14,079 nt of DNA, from NCBI GenBank assembly GCA_026786225.1, contig JAJAYN010000161.1, positions 1 to 14,079 of the forward strand. Reading direction: 5' to 3'. A model generated the notes under the pieces. The model was given only the letters and a program-made list of their open reading frames with translations, did no database searches and was not told the DNA's origin. This DNA comes from Burkholderiales bacterium (GTDB lineage: Bacteria; Pseudomonadota; Gammaproteobacteria; Burkholderiales; Usitatibacteraceae). The translations under genes and the position numbers were made by a program. Each line of letters starts with the position of its first letter. Within the stretch, counting starts at the first letter, position 1. Shown here piece after piece: positions 12,203 to 14,079 of this stretch.

Positions 12203-14079
12203 ATGAATCCCACCACCGTTTCCGGCATTCGTCGGGCTTTTATCGACTTTTTTGTATCAAAGGGCCACACGCACGTCGCGTCGAGTTCATTGGTGCCTGT
12301 AGACGACCCAACACTGCTGTTCACCAACGCCGGCATGAACCAGTTCAAGGACTGCTTTCTGGGCAAGGAAAAGCGCGCCTACGTTCGCGCCGTGACCTCG
12401 CAGCGTTGTGTGCGCGCTGGCGGCAAGCACAACGATCTGGAGAACGTCGGCTATACGGCGCGTCACCACACTTTCTTCGAGATGCTGGGCAATTTCAGTT
12501 TCGGCGATTACTTCAAACGCGACGCGATCAAATATGCCTGGGAACTGCTGACCGAGGTTTACAAGCTGCCAAAGGAAAAGCTGCTCGTCACCGTGTATGC
12601 AGACGACAACGAGGCTTACGACATCTGGGCCAAGGATATCGGCGTGCCTGCGGATCGCATCGTTCGCATCGGCGACAACAAGGGCGGCAAGTACGCGTCC
12701 GACAATTTCTGGATGATGGGCGACACCGGTCCGTGTGGTCCGTGCAGTGAGATTTTCTACGACCACGGCGGACATATTCCCGGCGGCCCTCCCGGTTCGC
12801 CTGATGAAGATGGGGACCGCTTTATCGAGATCTGGAATCTGGTGTTTATGCAGTTCAATCGCGAAGTCGCGGACGGGCCGATGATCCCGCTGCCGAAACC
12901 GTCGGTGGATACCGGCATGGGGTTGGAACGTTTGTCGGCGGTGTTGCAGCATGTGCACGCCAATTACGAGATCGATCTGTTCCAGGCGCTGATCAAAGCC
13001 GCCGCGCGCGAAACCCATACAACCGATCTGGCTAACCCCAGCCTGCGCGTCATTGCCGACCATATCCGCGCGTGTTCGTTTTTGGTGTGCGATGGCGTCA
13101 TGCCAGAAAATGCCGGGCGAGGTTATGTGCTGCGCCGCATCGCGCGACGCGCCATGCGCCACGGGTACAAACTCGGCCAGAAGCAGCCTTTTTTCTACAA
13201 GCTCGTCGATGATCTTGCCAAGGTCATGGGCGATGCTTTTCCGGAAATCGAACAGTCCAGAGAACGTGTGATGCGGGTCTTGAGGCAAGAGGAAGAGCGC
13301 TTTGGCGAAACGCTCGGGAAAGGCATGGATATTCTTGACGTGGCGCTGAAAAGTAGCGCCAAGCGCCTCGACGGCGATACGGCGTTCAAGCTTTCCGACA
13401 CCTACGGATTTCCAATTGACTTGACGGCAGATATCGGTCGCGAGCGTGGCTTTGAAGTTGATATGGCTGGCTTCGATGTGGCGATGGCGGCACAGCAGGA
13501 ACGTTCACGTGCGGGGTCCAAATTCAAAGCCGGTGCGGCGTTGGAATATGGCGGGGCGAAGACGCAATTCCGCGGCTACGACGCGCTTACCGAAGAAGGG
13601 CGCAGCGTCGCGCTTTATCGCACCGGTGTACCTGTAAAAAGTCTCGCGACCGGCGAGGAGGGTATCGTTGTGTTGGACGCCACACCTTTCTACGCCGAGT
13701 CCGGTGGGCAGGCTGGTGACACGGGCGAACTAACCAAAGGTGGAACCTGCCTCACGCTATTCAAAGTACAGGACACACAAAAAATCCAATCCGAAGTCTT
13801 CGGCCATTACGGGAAGCTAATAACGGGTGAGTTGGCGGTTGGCGATACGGTGGCAGCGGAAGTTGATCGGCATATCCGCAATCGTAATATGCGCCACCAC
13901 TCAGCTACGCACCTGATGCACAAGGCATTGCGTGACGTACTGGGGAGCCATGTGCAGCAAAAGGGCTCGCTGGTCGATGCCGACAAAACCCGCTTCGATT
14001 TCGCGCATAACGCGCCGATGACGGCAGAAGAAATCGCCCGGGTGGAAGGCATCGTCAACGCCGAGATCCTCGACAACGC
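12203..14079 (+). CDS. alaS: Alanine--tRNA ligase (3' partial)
   Basis: AlaRS charges tRNA-Ala with alanine and edits Ser/Gly mischarged tRNA. The frame runs from ATG 12203 without a stop to the window edge, 625 complete codons of a usual total near 870. The class II aminoacylation domain shows FTNAGMNQFKDCFLG near the N-terminus, motif 2 around MLGNFSFGDYFK (94-105), DTGPCGPCSE (174-183) and motif 3 DTGMGLERL (236-244). The editing domain begins after about residue 460 with FYAESGGQAGDTG and carries the zinc-type H566xxxH570 in MRHHSATHLMHKAL. The rest of the editing domain and the C-Ala domain lie outside the window. No strong Shine-Dalgarno precedes the ATG, but the N-terminus MNPTTVSGIRRAFIDFFVSK is normal for the family. 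A 205-codon plus frame and a 333-codon minus frame over the same DNA are shadows. Confidence 0.97.
   Translation, partial: MNPTTVSGIRRAFIDFFVSKGHTHVASSSLVPVDDPTLLFTNAGMNQFKDCFLGKEKRAYVRAVTSQRCVRAGGKHNDLENVGYTARHHTFFEMLGNFSFGDYFKRDAIKYAWELLTEVYKLPKEKLLVTVYADDNEAYDIWAKDIGVPADRIVRIGDNKGGKYASDNFWMMGDTGPCGPCSEIFYDHGGHIPGGPPGSPDEDGDRFIEIWNLVFMQFNREVADGPMIPLPKPSVDTGMGLERLSAVLQHVHANYEIDLFQALIKAAARETHTTDLANPSLRVIADHIRACSFLVCDGVMPENAGRGYVLRRIARRAMRHGYKLGQKQPFFYKLVDDLAKVMGDAFPEIEQSRERVMRVLRQEEERFGETLGKGMDILDVALKSSAKRLDGDTAFKLSDTYGFPIDLTADIGRERGFEVDMAGFDVAMAAQQERSRAGSKFKAGAALEYGGAKTQFRGYDALTEEGRSVALYRTGVPVKSLATGEEGIVVLDATPFYAESGGQAGDTGELTKGGTCLTLFKVQDTQKIQSEVFGHYGKLITGELAVGDTVAAEVDRHIRNRNMRHHSATHLMHKALRDVLGSHVQQKGSLVDADKTRFDFAHNAPMTAEEIARVEGIVNAEILDN

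Noticed and set aside
12133..12750. 205-codon plus-strand frame at the start of alaS
   Set aside because: It is the wrong frame of alaS; the frame from 12203 carries all AlaRS motifs. It is Arg-rich as expected of a shifted frame.
12287..13288. 333-codon open frame on the minus strand
   Set aside because: It lies wholly antisense to alaS, whose catalytic motifs are unmistakable; a high-GC shadow frame.

Overview
The window looks like an ordinary chromosomal stretch from a proteobacterium, most likely a betaproteobacterium. GC is moderately high (about 55-60% in most genes by eye). Genes are tightly packed, start codons are sometimes TTG, and -10-like boxes of the form TAAAAT/TACAAT precede several genes. 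The gene set (rsuA, alaS, a three-subunit Kor enzyme resembling the NADP-linked type described from Azoarcus, and a small lysine-rich protein) fits that group. The taxonomic call is inference. No rRNA, tRNA, CRISPR array, insertion sequence or phage gene was seen.

Left part, plus strand (1-3497): the 3' part of a 16S rRNA pseudouridine synthase (rsuA), then a closely spaced run of three genes. These are a 56-residue lysine-rich protein with a TTG start (796-966), a SAM-dependent methyltransferase with HAC...ATD and PCC motifs (987-1943), and a membrane-anchored trypsin-like protease carrying a degenerate J-like domain at its N-terminus (1963-3033). A separate small Ser/Pro-rich protein follows (3189-3497).

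Middle, minus strand (3518-8267): a translationally coupled three-gene operon. It encodes, in transcription order, an FAD/NAD(P)H/ferredoxin-type oxidoreductase subunit, KorA (fused gamma-alpha) and KorB. Both junctions are 4-bp ATGA overlaps. Together they should form a 2-oxoacid (probably 2-oxoglutarate):acceptor oxidoreductase whose third subunit can exchange electrons with NAD(P)(H). Its promoter region (8268-8436) is shared with a divergent plus-strand gene for an ATP-grasp enzyme of unknown substrate (8437-9714).

Right part (9715-14079): a minus-strand TauE/SafE-type permease, a 443-base stretch with no convincing gene, an FkbM-family methyltransferase of clearly lower GC flanked by AT-rich DNA (a likely recent acquisition), a possible 41-codon ORF, and the 5' two thirds of alaS running off the window edge.

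No wholly new multi-gene system is evident. The most interesting items are the HPD-less J-like/trypsin fusion with its two upstream neighbours, the NAD(P)H-linked Kor operon divergent from an orphan ATP-grasp gene, and the low-GC methyltransferase patch.
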